A stretch of 42,155 nucleotides of DNA from Bacilli bacterium (GCA_024413875.1 JAKSVY010000005.1:1-42155); one strand, 5' to 3'; positions 26,926-35,166 are shown, counted from the first letter of the stretch. The notes: a model not told the origin generated them from the sequence alone. Numbers and translations are program-made.

Positions 26926-28429
26926 ATCTTTTAATAATTGATCTAGTTAGCTTTTCTTTTGTAAGAAGAAGACCACCGATATATATAATCGCATCACCTA
27001 CAAGCATAATACCTAAATCAAGGATATAAGCAAACTCAATGCCAACCTTTGGTTCTAAAGCTTTTACAAGTAGTGGTGAAATAAAATATGTGATAATTCC
27101 AATAACAACGCCTAGAATGACTATTTTAAGGGAATTTAAATTAAATAACATCTTCACCGAATATTTACGAGTAATGATTATTAATGTAATTAATATAATT
27201 AAGTCCACGATTGATGTTGCAAGAGCTACACCTAACGCAGGTGAGCTTCTAAATAAAGAAAGTCCGAACGCTAAAGAACCGCCAACATTAAGAGCAAATC
27301 CTCCCGCCATAGCAATCATGAAATATTTTTCTTTCTTCATTGGGATAAGAATTTGAGTATAGATGATATGACATAAAGAGAAAGTAAGCATTAACGAAGA
27401 TAATGCGATAAGAACTGAACTAGCAGTTAAGTAGTGATAGTTACCATGTGAGTCTGGAATATAGTTACCACTGATTAAAGATGTGACAGGTTTTGATAAG
27501 CCAATAAGAGTAGCGATAGCAGGGATAACAATAATTAAGCAGATGTTGACTGAATATTTGTTAAGATTTGCGTATTTATCTTCTTCATTATCTTTATAGT
27601 ATTTAACCGCTCTTGGCATAAATACGGTTCCTAAAGCAGTGACAATACCAATGATAATTTCGACAGCTTTCATACCTACTGCGTAGTTACCAACTGCAAC
27701 TTTGCTAGGATCTATTAAACCTAAGATGAAAGTATCGGTTTTATCATATAAGGCAACTAAGAATGAAATAACAAATAGTGTTGCAAGAGTTGGAATGTAT
27801 TGTTTGAAATTATACTTCTCAGTCTTCTTAATCTTAACAATCTTAGGAAGATAAATAAGGTTAGATAAAACAGTAAGCACTGTTAAAGAAATATTAATTG
27901 TTGCGTATGTTTCTATATGTGAAGGGTAAAGTACAAAAACAAAGATTAAAATATCAATAATTGCCGAGATAACTATTGATCTAATAGCGAGATATACATG
28001 TCTTTCAAGAGCCTCATATACCCATTCAAAAGAGAAAACACCACTGAGGAAATTAATACTTAAAATAAAGATTAATGGAATATAGTTTTCATTACTTCTA
28101 AATACTGGAACAGTAAGAGTGATAACTGCTAACAAGACAAATGATAATAAAGTCATGATAGCTTGAAGGATGAAGAATTCTTGAATCTTTGTAGAAAGCT
28201 TTTCTTTATCATCTTTAACCTTTACGCATTCACGGACTGCGATGTTAGGAATTGAGATACGGGCAAGAATTAAGAAATAATAAACAAAAGAAACACACCA
28301 TGAATAAACACCAAGTTGAGCGTCGCCTAAAATACGGCAAACCCATGGGAATGTTAAAAATGAAAATACAGTAAGGGTAATTGTTTTAATAAGATTAACA
28401 ACAACGCTTGTCTTAATTTTTGCTTGCAT
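26924..28429 (-). CDS. Polysaccharide flippase (Wzx/RfbX-type)
   Basis: 501 aa from the ATG at 28429. Multi-pass protein of about 14 helices with the family N-terminus SVVVNLIKTITLTVFSFLTF, PWVCRILGDAQLGVYSW and an FSFEWVYEALE segment. It moves lipid-linked sugar repeat units across the membrane in Wzx/Wzy-type polysaccharide synthesis. A longer frame reaches upstream to 28477 but would run through the promoter. The promoter TTGGCA-17-TATAAT ends 7 nt before 28429, which fixes this start and implies a leaderless message. Works with the Wzy-like protein at 10-11.4 kb and the glycosyltransferases next door (inference). Confidence 0.9.
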   Translation of the reverse strand: MQAKIKTSVVVNLIKTITLTVFSFLTFPWVCRILGDAQLGVYSWCVSFVYYFLILARISIPNIAVRECVKVKDDKEKLSTKIQEFFILQAIMTLLSFVLLAVITLTVPVFRSNENYIPLIFILSINFLSGVFSFEWVYEALERHVYLAIRSIVISAIIDILIFVFVLYPSHIETYATINISLTVLTVLSNLIYLPKIVKIKKTEKYNFKQYIPTLATLFVISFLVALYDKTDTFILGLIDPSKVAVGNYAVGMKAVEIIIGIVTALGTVFMPRAVKYYKDNEEDKYANLNKYSVNICLIIVIPAIATLIGLSKPVTSLISGNYIPDSHGNYHYLTASSVLIALSSLMLTFSLCHIIYTQILIPMKKEKYFMIAMAGGFALNVGGSLAFGLSLFRSSPALGVALATSIVDLIILITLIIITRKYSVKMLFNLNSLKIVILGVVIGIITYFISPLLVKALEPKVGIEFAYILDLGIMLVGDAIIYIGGLLLTKEKLTRSIIKR

Positions 28430-28436
28430 GCATATA

Positions 28437-28465
28437 ATTATATAATTAAATATCTTATTTGCCAA
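28437..28465 (-). promoter_or_regulatory. Flippase gene promoter
   Basis: Minus strand: TTGGCA (28460-28465), 17 bp, TATAAT (28437-28442). Only 7 nt separate the -10 from the ATG at 28429. Confidence 0.8.
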
Positions 28466-28478
28466 ATAAATTGGCAAA
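28458..28478. repeat. TTTGCCAA-N5-TTGGCAAA operator-like dyad
   Basis: Perfect 8-bp arms with a 5-bp centre. The left arm contains the -35 hexamer of the flippase promoter, so a bound protein would block polymerase. It lies between divergent flippase and glycosyltransferase genes and could control both. Confidence 0.6.
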
Positions 28479-28541
28479 GTGATATTTATCCTTTTGGAAC
28501 TATTTCTTTTTTAAAAATAAACTATAGTTTATAATAATGCT

Positions 28542-29747
28542 ATGAAAATTTTGTTCATTACTCAGTTTTATTATCCTGAAAGAATTTCATCAACTCTCAT
28601 TGCGGAGAGTTTTGTTAAGCAAGGGCATGAAGTTACTGTTGTAACGGACAAACCTAACTATGGATTCCATGAAGTTTTACCTGAATATAAGGATGTTAAT
28701 TTTGAAATAATTAATGGAGTTAAAGTTCATCGTGTAAATATTTATCCGCGTAAGAAAGGCCGTCTTTCTGTTATTAAGAACTATCTTTCTTATTATATGA
28801 ATGCGAAAAAATATGTTCGTCACATGAAAGAAGAATTTGATGTTGTTTTCTCAATGTCTTTATCTCCAGTTATCTCAATTGCACCTGCTATTTTATACGC
28901 TAAAAAACATAGAGTTCCTCACACTTTATTTTGCTTAGATTTATGGCCTGAATCAACAGTTGTTACTGGAGCAGTTAAAGAAAATTCTTTAATGTATAAA
29001 GTTTTATATAAATGGAGTGTCTCTTTATATAAAAAATGTAATCAAATCATTGTTTCATCACCATCTTTTATTAACTACTTTAACAATGTTTTACATATTA
29101 ATGATAAAAAGTTTATTCATGTTAACCAACCAGCGTTATTCGATGCTGGAGAATATGACCCTATTAAATATGAAAAGAAGCATAACTTTGTTTACGCTGG
29201 AAACTTAGGCAAATTACAATTAACTGCCGAACTTGCTAAGGCAATGGAATACATTGAAAATGAAGATGCAGTTCTCCATTTAATTGGTAATGGTTCTGAA
29301 GTAGATAATATTAAGAAATTAATCCAAGAAAAACACTTAGAGGATAAGGTTATCTATCACGGAATTATGAAGACACGTGATGTTGAAAAATATTATTGGA
29401 GCGCAGATGCTTTAATTGTTTCTTTAACTAAAGAAGGATCAGTTGGTAAAACAATTCCAAATAAGGCTATTCAATATCTTCAATACGGAAGACCTATCTT
29501 AGGTGTTATTCAAGGCGATGGTAAAGACTTACTCACCAAGTGTGGTGGAGCGGTATTCGCAAATCAAGAACCGATGGATATCGCACACGCAATGGAAACC
29601 ATCATGGAAATGGATGAAAATAAAAAAGCCGAGTTAGGTAAACTAAACAAGGCTTATTATAATGCTAATTTATCAGTTGATAAGTTAACTCAAGATATTA
29701 CATCAGTTCTTACAGATTCTAAGAATCCGGATAAAGAACTTGATTGA
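28542..29747 (+). CDS. Glycosyltransferase family 4 (WbuB-like)
   Basis: 401 aa with two Rossmann-like domains: an N-terminal acceptor domain (KILFITQFYYPERISST, about 1-190) and a C-terminal GT1/GT4 nucleotide-sugar domain (FVYAGNLGKLQ, LHLIGNGSEV and IPNKAIQYLQYGRP). It resembles WbuB-type amino-sugar transferases of polysaccharide loci, though donor and acceptor cannot be read from sequence. TATAAT at 28530-28535 ends 6 nt before the ATG without a Shine-Dalgarno, so it is probably leaderless. The final 58 nt overlap the 3' end of the opposing glycosyltransferase gene. Confidence 0.88.
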   Translation: MKILFITQFYYPERISSTLIAESFVKQGHEVTVVTDKPNYGFHEVLPEYKDVNFEIINGVKVHRVNIYPRKKGRLSVIKNYLSYYMNAKKYVRHMKEEFDVVFSMSLSPVISIAPAILYAKKHRVPHTLFCLDLWPESTVVTGAVKENSLMYKVLYKWSVSLYKKCNQIIVSSPSFINYFNNVLHINDKKFIHVNQPALFDAGEYDPIKYEKKHNFVYAGNLGKLQLTAELAKAMEYIENEDAVLHLIGNGSEVDNIKKLIQEKHLEDKVIYHGIMKTRDVEKYYWSADALIVSLTKEGSVGKTIPNKAIQYLQYGRPILGVIQGDGKDLLTKCGGAVFANQEPMDIAHAMETIMEMDENKKAELGKLNKAYYNANLSVDKLTQDITSVLTDSKNPDKELD

Positions 29748-30865
29748 GTATTAAAACCATAAAGTTCATATACTCTTATACGGGCACTAGCTGCCCTTTT
29801 TATATCTTCATTATGGTCTTTCTTATCAAGATATTGTTTAAGTGATTCCATAATTCCATTTTCTGATGAATCATCAATCCATAATACATCTTCAGGGAAT
29901 AACGCTCTTAATGTAGTGTGAACAGTGGACATTGTAGGTGCTCCACTAGCGATATATTCAATCAATTTTGATGGGACAGATTCGTTATCAAGAGTAATGC
30001 TGTATGGGCGAGGGTTTACATTAAGTAAAGCATTTTGTTCAAGACTATAAATCATCTTCTTATCTACTTGAGATAAATAAAGGATTCGTTTGTCTTTTAA
30101 AGCGAGGTCGTTAATGTATTTTTGAAGTTCTCCAGAACCTGCGATAACAAAGTTTACTTTGCTATCAATTTTATGGAAGGCATTAACAAGGTTTTTAACA
30201 CCATATCTTTCGTAGAGAGCGCCACCAAAGAAGATATATTCTCCAATCGGTAACTTCTTCTCTTTTTCGATATCTTCAACAATACCCTCAAGAAGGTAAT
30301 AAGGTTTTCCTCTTTCATTAAAGATTTTGTTTAATCTTTCAGTTAAGCAAATATATGCATCTAAATCATTGCTAGATTTAAGAACTGTTTTAACAAAACT
30401 CTTCTTAACATTTGAAAGGTTATTTGGGTTATCAGTAACTACACCAACAACTTTACAATCATAGTTGTTTCTAATTATTTTAGCGGCTTTAACAAGTCCA
30501 AAACGAAGTGTGTCAACTAAGATAACAAATGAATCAAGATTTTCTTCTCTAATAATTTCTTCAATGGTAGAAGTAATATCCTTATGAAGTTTAGTAGCCT
30601 TATATACTTTTGATGTTGATTCTTTTGTGTAGTAATAAGATACAGTGCCTTCAACCCCTCTTGATTCCTTCAATTCTTCCTCATCAAACATTCCTTTACA
30701 AAATGGACGAAGAGATACTGCGAATACTTTATTGTTTAAAGACAAGCATTTAATTAGCTTGTTGTAAAAGTTTTGATTTGATGGATTAGGTTTAATCTTA
30801 GCTTTGCTAGCGTAGCTAATAAAGTCAGAATCCGCCATCGAAGATGTTAAGATAATAATATTCAT
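29690..30865 (-). CDS. Glycosyltransferase, GT4-like
   Basis: 391 aa. The N-terminal domain begins MNIIILTSSMADSDFISYA; the C-terminal donor domain has YIFFGGALYERYGVKNLV, FVIAGSGEL and the E-x7-E motif as ESVPSKLIEYIASG. Acts on a polysaccharide precursor at the cytoplasmic membrane; specificity unknown. Its first base overlaps the last base of the stop codon of the upstream glycosyltransferase gene (TAATG), so they form an operon. Its last 58 nt are also coding on the other strand, a long tail-to-tail overlap with no terminator between. Confidence 0.82.
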   Translation of the reverse strand: MNIIILTSSMADSDFISYASKAKIKPNPSNQNFYNKLIKCLSLNNKVFAVSLRPFCKGMFDEEELKESRGVEGTVSYYYTKESTSKVYKATKLHKDITSTIEEIIREENLDSFVILVDTLRFGLVKAAKIIRNNYDCKVVGVVTDNPNNLSNVKKSFVKTVLKSSNDLDAYICLTERLNKIFNERGKPYYLLEGIVEDIEKEKKLPIGEYIFFGGALYERYGVKNLVNAFHKIDSKVNFVIAGSGELQKYINDLALKDKRILYLSQVDKKMIYSLEQNALLNVNPRPYSITLDNESVPSKLIEYIASGAPTMSTVHTTLRALFPEDVLWIDDSSENGIMESLKQYLDKKDHNEDIKRAASARIRVYELYGFNTQSSSLSGFLESVRTDVIS

Positions 30866-31959
30866 TATTTTGCTACCCTTTCTAAAATGGCTAAGAATTC
30901 TTTTGCCATAATTTCATATGTGTTTTCTTTTGCAGTCTTAATACATTCTTCGAATGCATTGATTGTTAAGACCTTATCAATAGATTTTTTAAATTCATCA
31001 GAATCAATTGAATTAATGATATAGCCATTCACACCATTTTTGATTAAGTGTTGTGAAGCATTAACATTAGGAGTGGAGATTACTGGGATACCTTGAGATA
31101 AAGCTTCGTTAATAACGTGTCCATATATATCTTCATGACTTGAGAAGACAAAGGCATCAGAGATTTGATAAATTTCAAATATCGATTTCCTAGGTAAGAA
31201 GCCAACTATTTTAACGTTGGTCATATTGTTTTCTTTAATATATTCTTCGTATTTAGCTTCTTCTTTGCCATCACCAATGATTAGCAATAAATTATCATTT
31301 GGTTGATCTTTCCAAACCTTAATTAATTCAAAGTAGTTTTTACGTTTAATTAATTGACCACATGAAACATAAAGGTTTTTACATTCATAACCAAGTTCTT
31401 TACGTTTATTTTCAATCTCTTCTTTAGTTAGTCTTGAAGAAACAATTTCATTCTCGTGAATAGTGGAGTATGGATAATTTAAAATGACTTTTGGATCCGC
31501 TCCATAGTATTCAAGATATTTATTTGATCTATTGTCTGGAGAAAAATAATAAGAAGCATTTGATAAATATTTAGTCTTAAGATTCTTTTTCCATTTAGGT
31601 TCATTGGTTTTGATGATACCACCATTAATATACATAACATATTTCATATTATGCTTTCTTAAATATCTGATAGCCTTCATTTCAGCAATCGTGCTGTAAC
31701 CATTCATGATGATTAAATCATATTTATTTTTCTTAAGATGTTTAACAACATCATTTGAATAATAGTTTTCGTTTCCGAAAGAAATACCATTAATCTTCTC
31801 AACCTTAAAATCACACTTCTTTTCTGAATAGAAGAGTTTAGATCTATCTCTTTCTTTTACTCTTTCAAAAATAACTGTTAAATCAATGCTTTTAGAAAGC
31901 TCATTGAAGAAGTTAATTTTGTATGGAGCAGGGTGATTAAATACAATTAAAACTTTCAT
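30865..31959 (-). CDS. Glycosyltransferase family 4
   Basis: 364 aa from the ATG at 31959 (MKVLIVFNHPAPYK); an upstream TTG at 31971 falls in the -10 box and is rejected. GT-B fold: donor-domain elements VSCGQLIKRKNYFELI, LLIIGDGKEE, KIVGFLPR and the motif D-x7-E (DIYGHVINE) with GIPVIST. The usual first Glu of E-x7-E is Asp, though a Glu precedes it. Probable sugar transferase in capsule or exopolysaccharide synthesis. TATAAT on the minus strand (31971-31976) leaves a leader of only about 5 nt. Divergent from ung, with 55 bp between the starts. Confidence 0.88.
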   Translation of the reverse strand: MKVLIVFNHPAPYKINFFNELSKSIDLTVIFERVKERDRSKLFYSEKKCDFKVEKINGISFGNENYYSNDVVKHLKKNKYDLIIMNGYSTIAEMKAIRYLRKHNMKYVMYINGGIIKTNEPKWKKNLKTKYLSNASYYFSPDNRSNKYLEYYGADPKVILNYPYSTIHENEIVSSRLTKEEIENKRKELGYECKNLYVSCGQLIKRKNYFELIKVWKDQPNDNLLLIIGDGKEEAKYEEYIKENNMTNVKIVGFLPRKSIFEIYQISDAFVFSSHEDIYGHVINEALSQGIPVISTPNVNASQHLIKNGVNGYIINSIDSDEFKKSIDKVLTINAFEECIKTAKENTYEIMAKEFLAILERVAK

Positions 31960-31978
31960 GATTAATAACAATTATACA

Positions 31979-32007
31979 TTGTTAAGATTCAAAAGGGTAA
32001 GTATAAT
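31979..32007 (+). promoter_or_regulatory. ung promoter
   Basis: TTGTTA (31979-31984), 17 bp, TATAAT (32002-32007). It ends 7 nt before the ATG at 32015. Confidence 0.7.
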
Positions 32008-32014
32008 TAAAACT

Positions 32015-32671
32015 ATGAACAATTGGAATACATTATTTACTCAAACAAAAAGTAAAGATTACTCAAAATCTTTACACACTTTCTTAAACGAAGAATATCA
32101 AACACAAACAATCTACCCTCCAAGAAAAGATATGTTTAAAGCATTTGAGTTAACCGCACCTCAAGATATCAAGATGGTTATTATTGGACAAGATCCATAT
32201 CACGAACCAGGACAAGCTATGGGATTATCTTTCTCTGTTCCATCTGGAGAAATACTTCCACCAAGTCTTAGAAATATCTATAAAGAACTTGATGATGATT
32301 TAGGAACACATATGAGAAATGATGGCGACTTAACTTATTTAGCTAAACAAGGAGTCCTCCTTCTTAATGCTTATCTCACCGTTAGACAAGGTCAACCATT
32401 ATCTCACCACATCGATGAATATGATTTATTTATGAAAGATGTTATTGAATACATCAACACATTAGACCAATCAATTGTCTTTATGCTTTGGGGTGGATTT
32501 GCTAAAAAATACCGCAAATACTTAACTAATCCAAAATTTTTCATCATAGAAAGTGTTCATCCATCACCTTTAAGTGCTAATAGAGGTGGATGGTTTGGAA
32601 ACCACAACTTCTCAAAGGCTAATGATTTCTTGGTAAAACAAGGATTAAAACCTATTGATTGGCAAAACTAA
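32015..32671 (+). CDS. ung: Uracil-DNA glycosylase
   Basis: Family 1 UDG, 218 aa, that removes uracil from DNA in base-excision repair. The catalytic water-activating motif GQDPYH and the minor-groove loop HPSPLSA are both present, as are LLLNAYLTV and VFMLWGGFAKK. The start at 32015 (MNNWNTLF) fits family length; a longer frame begins at 31958 but would cover the promoter. With the -10 box 7 nt upstream and no Shine-Dalgarno, the message is probably leaderless. The 3' end of the gene contains the -35 box of the riboswitch promoter. Confidence 0.95.
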   Translation: MNNWNTLFTQTKSKDYSKSLHTFLNEEYQTQTIYPPRKDMFKAFELTAPQDIKMVIIGQDPYHEPGQAMGLSFSVPSGEILPPSLRNIYKELDDDLGTHMRNDGDLTYLAKQGVLLLNAYLTVRQGQPLSHHIDEYDLFMKDVIEYINTLDQSIVFMLWGGFAKKYRKYLTNPKFFIIESVHPSPLSANRGGWFGNHNFSKANDFLVKQGLKPIDWQN

Positions 32672-32683
32672 AACTACTATACT
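32655..32683 (+). promoter_or_regulatory. Promoter of the TPP riboswitch-thiT unit
   Basis: TTGATT (32655-32660, inside ung), 17 bp, TATACT (32678-32683). The hexamers are identical to those of the TupA-like gene promoter. Transcription should begin at or within the first base pairs of the aptamer. Confidence 0.75.
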
Positions 32684-32686
32684 TAT

Positions 32687-32770
32687 CTACGGGAGCTGGG
32701 TGAACCTGGCTGAGAGGATCTCTATTCCGAGGTCGACCATACCTGATCTGGGTAATGCCAGCGTAGGAGT
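32687..32770 (+). ncRNA. TPP (THI-box) riboswitch
   Basis: Conserved elements in order: GGGAGC after the 5' P1 strand CTACG (32687-32691), GGGTGAACC, CTGAGA (32710-32715), then ACCTGATCTGGGTAATGCCA and the 3' P1 strand CGTAG (32762-32766). This is the thiamine-pyrophosphate aptamer with the usual short P3. An intrinsic terminator follows, so TPP binding should switch the downstream transporter off. Because the predicted start of transcription is near 32689-32690, P1 may be shorter than usual. Confidence 0.96.
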
Positions 32771-32793
32771 TGTTTAAGTTTTTGACTTTTATA

Positions 32794-32826
32794 AATCCCA
32801 CAACGGCAAGAAAGTGGGATTTTTTT
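32794..32826 (+). terminator. Riboswitch-controlled terminator
   Basis: 8-bp stem AATCCCAC / GTGGGATT with a 12-nt loop and a run of seven Ts. The T-run is directly followed by the thiT ATG at 32827, so terminator and start codon abut and little room is left for a ribosome site; the only candidate, AGTGGGA, is in the stem. Confidence 0.85.
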
Positions 32827-33915
32827 ATGGAAAACAACAAATTTCTTACTTGGGTAAAAGAAAATGGATTATTTGTTTTTGCCCTTGTATGTGAAGTTCT
32901 CCTTATGATTGGGCTCTTCACAAATCTTGTCACTACTAAAGGCGCAGTCGCAACATTAGTAAGTGATCCTGAATGGGGAGATTACTATGAAATGGCAAAG
33001 GCTCATAGTAGAGATACCCTTAACCTTTTCCAATCAATTAAAGAGGGTTCTGCATGGCCATTTATTGTTTTGTATTCACTTGGCTTTGTTTCTATTCCTT
33101 TAACTCTTCTTGGAAAATTTGTTCACAAGAACTTCAATATCGCTAACTCATTACTTCTCTTATGTGTTGGTGTTTTATTCCTTGTTGTTAACAAGTTATA
33201 CAATGTTTCTTTAACACAAGCTTTGCTTGGTTCAAATTACAATGCTGACTTTGCTTGGGTTTGGGAAGATGTTGCAGCGGTTGCTGAAACCAAATTAGGA
33301 TTTGGTAGCACATGGTCTGCTACATTCGCCTTTGCATCTGGATTACTTAGCTTTGCTATTGCATCTACAAAAGATTCAATTGATGTCAAAGATATGGCGG
33401 AAATTGGTGTATTATCTGCTCTCGCTATTGGCCTTCAATTTATTAAGGCTCCTATTGGTGCAACTGGTGGTTCAATTAACTTAGGTTTAATTCCTTTATT
33501 TATGATTGCTTTAAGAAAAGGACCAACAAAAGGTTTCATTGCTTCAGCATTTGTCTTTGGCTTAATCACATGTATTACTGATGGCTATGGATTTAACACA
33601 TATCCATTTGACTATTTAATTGGTTTTGGTGGATGTGCAGCGTTAGGTTTCTTTAGAAGCTTCTGCTTTACTAATGATGAAAGAGGATATAATCCACTTG
33701 GATTTGTCTGGATTGCGGTAGGCGTCATCCTTGCTTCATTAATTAGATTTGTTGGATCATCTGTTTCATCAATTGTTAACTATGGTTATTCAATTACAGC
33801 TGCAATGGCGTATAACTATATTTATGTATTTGTTACTGGGGCAGTATCTCTTGCAGCAATGGAAGCATTATTTATTCCACTTGCAAAAGTAAATAAATTC
33901 TTCCCAACAAAGTAA
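32827..33915 (+). CDS. thiT: ThiT-family thiamine transporter with extra N-terminal membrane domain
   Basis: 362 aa. The C-terminal half (about residues 190-350) matches ThiT, the thiamine S component of ECF transporters: DMAEIGVLSALAIGLQFI, GGSINLGLIPLFMIALRKG and FDYLIGFGGCAALGF. ThiT proteins are normally about 180-200 aa; here an N-terminal region of about 190 residues adds roughly four helices (about 11-34, 66-88, 95-117 and 157-180) with a loop between each. I know no family for that part. It would bind thiamine and use the shared EcfAAT module, not present here. Controlled by the TPP riboswitch immediately upstream; the start lies right after its terminator. Confidence 0.85.
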   Translation: MENNKFLTWVKENGLFVFALVCEVLLMIGLFTNLVTTKGAVATLVSDPEWGDYYEMAKAHSRDTLNLFQSIKEGSAWPFIVLYSLGFVSIPLTLLGKFVHKNFNIANSLLLLCVGVLFLVVNKLYNVSLTQALLGSNYNADFAWVWEDVAAVAETKLGFGSTWSATFAFASGLLSFAIASTKDSIDVKDMAEIGVLSALAIGLQFIKAPIGATGGSINLGLIPLFMIALRKGPTKGFIASAFVFGLITCITDGYGFNTYPFDYLIGFGGCAALGFFRSFCFTNDERGYNPLGFVWIAVGVILASLIRFVGSSVSSIVNYGYSITAAMAYNYIYVFVTGAVSLAAMEALFIPLAKVNKFFPTK

Positions 33916-33933
33916 AAATAAAAATAATTAATT

Positions 33934-33966
33934 AGCAACAGTCAACTATATGGCTGTTGCTTTTTC
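33934..33966 (+). terminator. thiT terminator
   Basis: Perfect 8-bp stem AGCAACAG / CTGTTGCT with a 12-nt loop and a T-run. Confidence 0.88.
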
Positions 33967-34016
33967 TTTATAAAATAAAGATTTTCAGTTATGATATACA
34001 CATGGAGGAATCCAAA

Positions 34017-35057
34017 ATGAACGAAGAAAAAGAAAATGAAGTAGTGGAAACTAATGAAACACCTGTTGAAGAAGTGGCCACTAATGAAGAAACTCAAGTC
34101 GCTGAAGAAAAGCCAGTTGAACCTGAAGAAGCTCCAAAACTTGAAGTTGATACTGACTATGAAAGTAGCCCACTAGAAAAAATTGAAGAAAATAGAACAA
34201 CTTTATTAAAGAAATATAGAAGACGCAGTGTAATGAAAACTGTTGTTAGTGTAGTGGGAATTATGATTATTGCCGCTGCTTTCTTAATTGTTCCTAATTT
34301 AACTGAAAAAACAGAAATCCGTATTTCAGTAATGGTTGTTTCTGGTGTACTTGCAGTAGTGGGAATGTTCTTATATAACTTCTTTTCAAAGCGCAGCTTA
34401 AACAAAGAAATGAAAACATATTTCCATACATATTATGATTCGGTAACAGATTATTCATTTGCTGACATTATTGAAAAAGAAAACGTTACTTGTAATGTTG
34501 ATGAAAAGATTACTGAAGATGAATTTAAAAATAACAATCTTTGGAAAGATGTTGTTCAAGTAGGATCACGCGCTGCTACATACATTAAATATAAAGATAT
34601 CGATTTAAAGCTTATTGACGCAGCAGGACAAATTAAAGATGGAAAGAGAATGAAGCCAATCTTTGTGGGAAAATACATCATTACAAAGACAACTTATTCA
34701 AATGAAAATCCTATCGTCATCTATCTTAAAGGCGATAAACGCGCTATCCCGCCAACAAATGTTGATGATATTAAATGCGTATTCGATGATAACAGAATGT
34801 CTATCTATTCAAATAACTCTCAATGGTCAAGATTTGTTACCAAAAAAGTTAAAGATACATTAGGTAAACTTAAAACAAAGAATGACTTAATTGATGTTTC
34901 AATCTCAATTCAAGCAGGTGTTGCTTATATCTGTTTGGGTTATGATGACTCATTAATGATTCTTCCATTGGAACAACCTCTTAATGCTCGCCCTATCAAA
35001 CAATTTAAGAGAGATTTAGTTCCAACATTAGATTTTGTTGAATTAATTAATAAATAA
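34017..35057 (+). CDS. Membrane protein with acidic N-tail and cytoplasmic domain (possibly DUF3137-like)
   Basis: 346 aa. The start at 34017 has a GGAGG site 8 nt upstream. Residues 1-50 are low-complexity and Glu/Val/Pro rich; two helices lie at about 74-92 and 103-124; the remaining 220 residues are soluble and predicted to be cytoplasmic. Segments such as KPIFVGKYIITKTTY and the small-residue turns resemble DUF3137 proteins, but I am not sure of the match. Function unknown. Single-gene unit with its own terminator. Confidence 0.7.
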   Translation: MNEEKENEVVETNETPVEEVATNEETQVAEEKPVEPEEAPKLEVDTDYESSPLEKIEENRTTLLKKYRRRSVMKTVVSVVGIMIIAAAFLIVPNLTEKTEIRISVMVVSGVLAVVGMFLYNFFSKRSLNKEMKTYFHTYYDSVTDYSFADIIEKENVTCNVDEKITEDEFKNNNLWKDVVQVGSRAATYIKYKDIDLKLIDAAGQIKDGKRMKPIFVGKYIITKTTYSNENPIVIYLKGDKRAIPPTNVDDIKCVFDDNRMSIYSNNSQWSRFVTKKVKDTLGKLKTKNDLIDVSISIQAGVAYICLGYDDSLMILPLEQPLNARPIKQFKRDLVPTLDFVELINK

Positions 35058-35066
35058 AATTAACGT

Positions 35067-35104
35067 AAGAACTCGGTTATTTGCCGGGTTCTTTTTCTTT
35101 TTTG
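35067..35104 (+). terminator. Terminator after the 34 kb membrane protein gene
   Basis: 10-bp stem AAGAACTCGG / CCGGGTTCTT with one G-U pair and a 7-nt loop, then a long T-rich tract. Confidence 0.88.
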
Positions 35105-35134
35105 TAATAAAAGAAATGTAGTTATTATTAATTG

Positions 35135-35143
35135 TGCTATAAT
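35135..35143 (+). promoter_or_regulatory. Extended -10 promoter of the DUF402 / t6A operon
   Basis: TGC plus TATAAT, the same 9-mer as the nrdG promoter. The leader would start near 35150, at the first base of the palindrome listed next. Confidence 0.6.
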
Positions 35144-35150
35144 AACAACG

Positions 35151-35166
35151 AACCTACTAGTAGGTT
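35151..35166 (+). repeat. 16-bp perfect palindrome at the transcription start
   Basis: Perfect self-complementary sequence with half-site AACCTACT, starting about at +1 of the DUF402 gene. It shares its last GTT with the hairpin at 35164-35181. Candidate operator or transcript-start element. Confidence 0.5.

Noticed and set aside
28429..28477. Upstream start at 28477 for the flippase
   Set aside because: The added residues would be encoded by the promoter and operator sequence and do not resemble the family.
31958..32014. Longer N-terminus for Ung starting at 31958
   Set aside because: The extension covers the promoter, and family length and alignment begin at MNNWNTLF.
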